Source: Lentzea waywayandensis (lineage in GTDB: Bacteria > Actinomycetota > Actinomycetes > Mycobacteriales > Pseudonocardiaceae). Taken from it: a DNA stretch of 64,000 bases. The stretch spans positions 340,377-404,376 of the forward strand of contig NZ_FOYL01000003.1 in NCBI RefSeq assembly GCF_900115955.1, in the 5' to 3' direction. Numbering within the stretch: position 1 is the first letter of the stretch; each line of letters begins with the position of its first letter. The notes below the pieces were generated by a model, which was not told where the DNA came from, made no database searches, and worked only from the letters and a program-made list of their open reading frames with translations. Both the position numbers and the translations under genes were made by a program. Shown piece after piece: positions 63,787 through 64,000 of this stretch.

Positions 63787-64000
63787 CGTTCGGCGATGGC
63801 GCGAAGCGACTCGTGGAAGCCCGGCAGGGCCAGCTCAGTGGCCAGCCGATCCATCTGGGACAGGTGTTCGACGTGTCGCTCATTGTCTGTGACACGTGCG
63901 AGCCAGGCGTGTGTGATTGCTGCCGAGTATCGATCTTGAATGTGCTGGTAGAGGGGGAGGGCTTGGTTGAACTGCGTGCGAGCCTGCTCGTTGTTCGACT
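63783..64000 (-). CDS. C-terminal end of a TPR-type protein (cut by window)
   Basis: About 72 codons visible, reading ARTQFNQALPLYQHIQDRYS, ITHAWLARVTDNERHVEHLS and ending GFHESLRAIAER*. The A..F..AL.LY..I.D pattern fits TPR helices such as those of XRE-TPR regulators. The start lies beyond the window, so family and N-terminal domains are unknown. Confidence 0.65.
   Translation of the reverse strand, partial: SNNEQARTQFNQALPLYQHIQDRYSAAITHAWLARVTDNERHVEHLSQMDRLATELALPGFHESLRAIAER

Overview
The window comes from a high-GC actinomycete chromosome. Gene content and order (ahcY, tmk, mtrA-mtrB-lpqB, comF, hpf, secA, an Rv3235-like gene, a wax-ester synthase, rsgA-aroA, an SRAP gene, sigR-rsrA, pdtaS, whiB1, a diacylglycerol kinase) follow the Mycobacterium tuberculosis Rv3248c-Rv3214 neighbourhood. 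The XRE/DUF397 and XRE/DUF5753 pairs, DUF3558 lipoproteins, DUF574 methyltransferase and SigR/RsrA system fit the Pseudonocardiaceae (Lentzea/Saccharothrix/Actinosynnema type). The family assignment is inference.

Layout. 1-2.9 kb: a membrane protein cut by the window edge, and ahcY. 3-9.5 kb: an accessory block between ahcY and tmk, neighbours in M. tuberculosis. It holds an XRE-DUF397 pair followed on the same strand by a frameshifted DddA-like deaminase and an Imm1 immunity gene, a TerD-domain protein and another XRE regulator. 9.6-15.6 kb: tmk, a methyltransferase and mtrA-mtrB-lpqB (cell-envelope/cell-cycle signalling). 15.6-17.6 kb: a repeat-rich spacer, comF and a 1-kb gene-free stretch. 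17.6-21.6 kb: hpf and secA. 21.6-37.9 kb: mostly conserved metabolism (HAD, TrmH, kinase, WS/DGAT, pruA, rsgA-aroA, SRAP, YbaK) plus four coupled DUF3558 lipoprotein genes. 37.9-42.1 kb: the stress block (sigR-rsrA, ribosomal protein bL37, pdtaS, whiB1, dagK). 42.3-53.3 kb: secreted enzymes (trypsin-like protease, GH28 pectinase, large esterase), a histidine phosphatase, GNATs and regulators.

53.37-61.60 kb looks like a genomic island. It is bounded by a 44-bp near-identical direct repeat, has visibly lower GC in its centre (58.6-60.5 kb), and carries a GyrA-like miniprotein, a truncated aminoglycoside-phosphotransferase relic joined to an orphan C-terminal fragment, several XRE regulators (one split by an in-frame TGA), an XRE-TPR/HAD pair, a proteasome-like Ntn-hydrolase candidate convergent with an unknown protein, and a small helical-repeat protein. 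No integrase or transposase is visible. To its right lie a YegP-like gene, a cluster of DnaA-box-like 9-mers and a TauE/SafE permease pseudogene with four separate lesions, so this end of the window is in active decay and turnover.

Most noteworthy: (1) the DddA-like/Imm1 pair inactivated by one extra G; (2) the Ntn-hydrolase-like gene whose best start leaves Thr right after Met; (3) the direct-repeat-bounded island; (4) a predicted SigR autoregulatory promoter feeding an N-terminally longer SigR form; (5) two CRP-type sites upstream of whiB1. No tRNA, rRNA, CRISPR array or insertion sequence was recognised.
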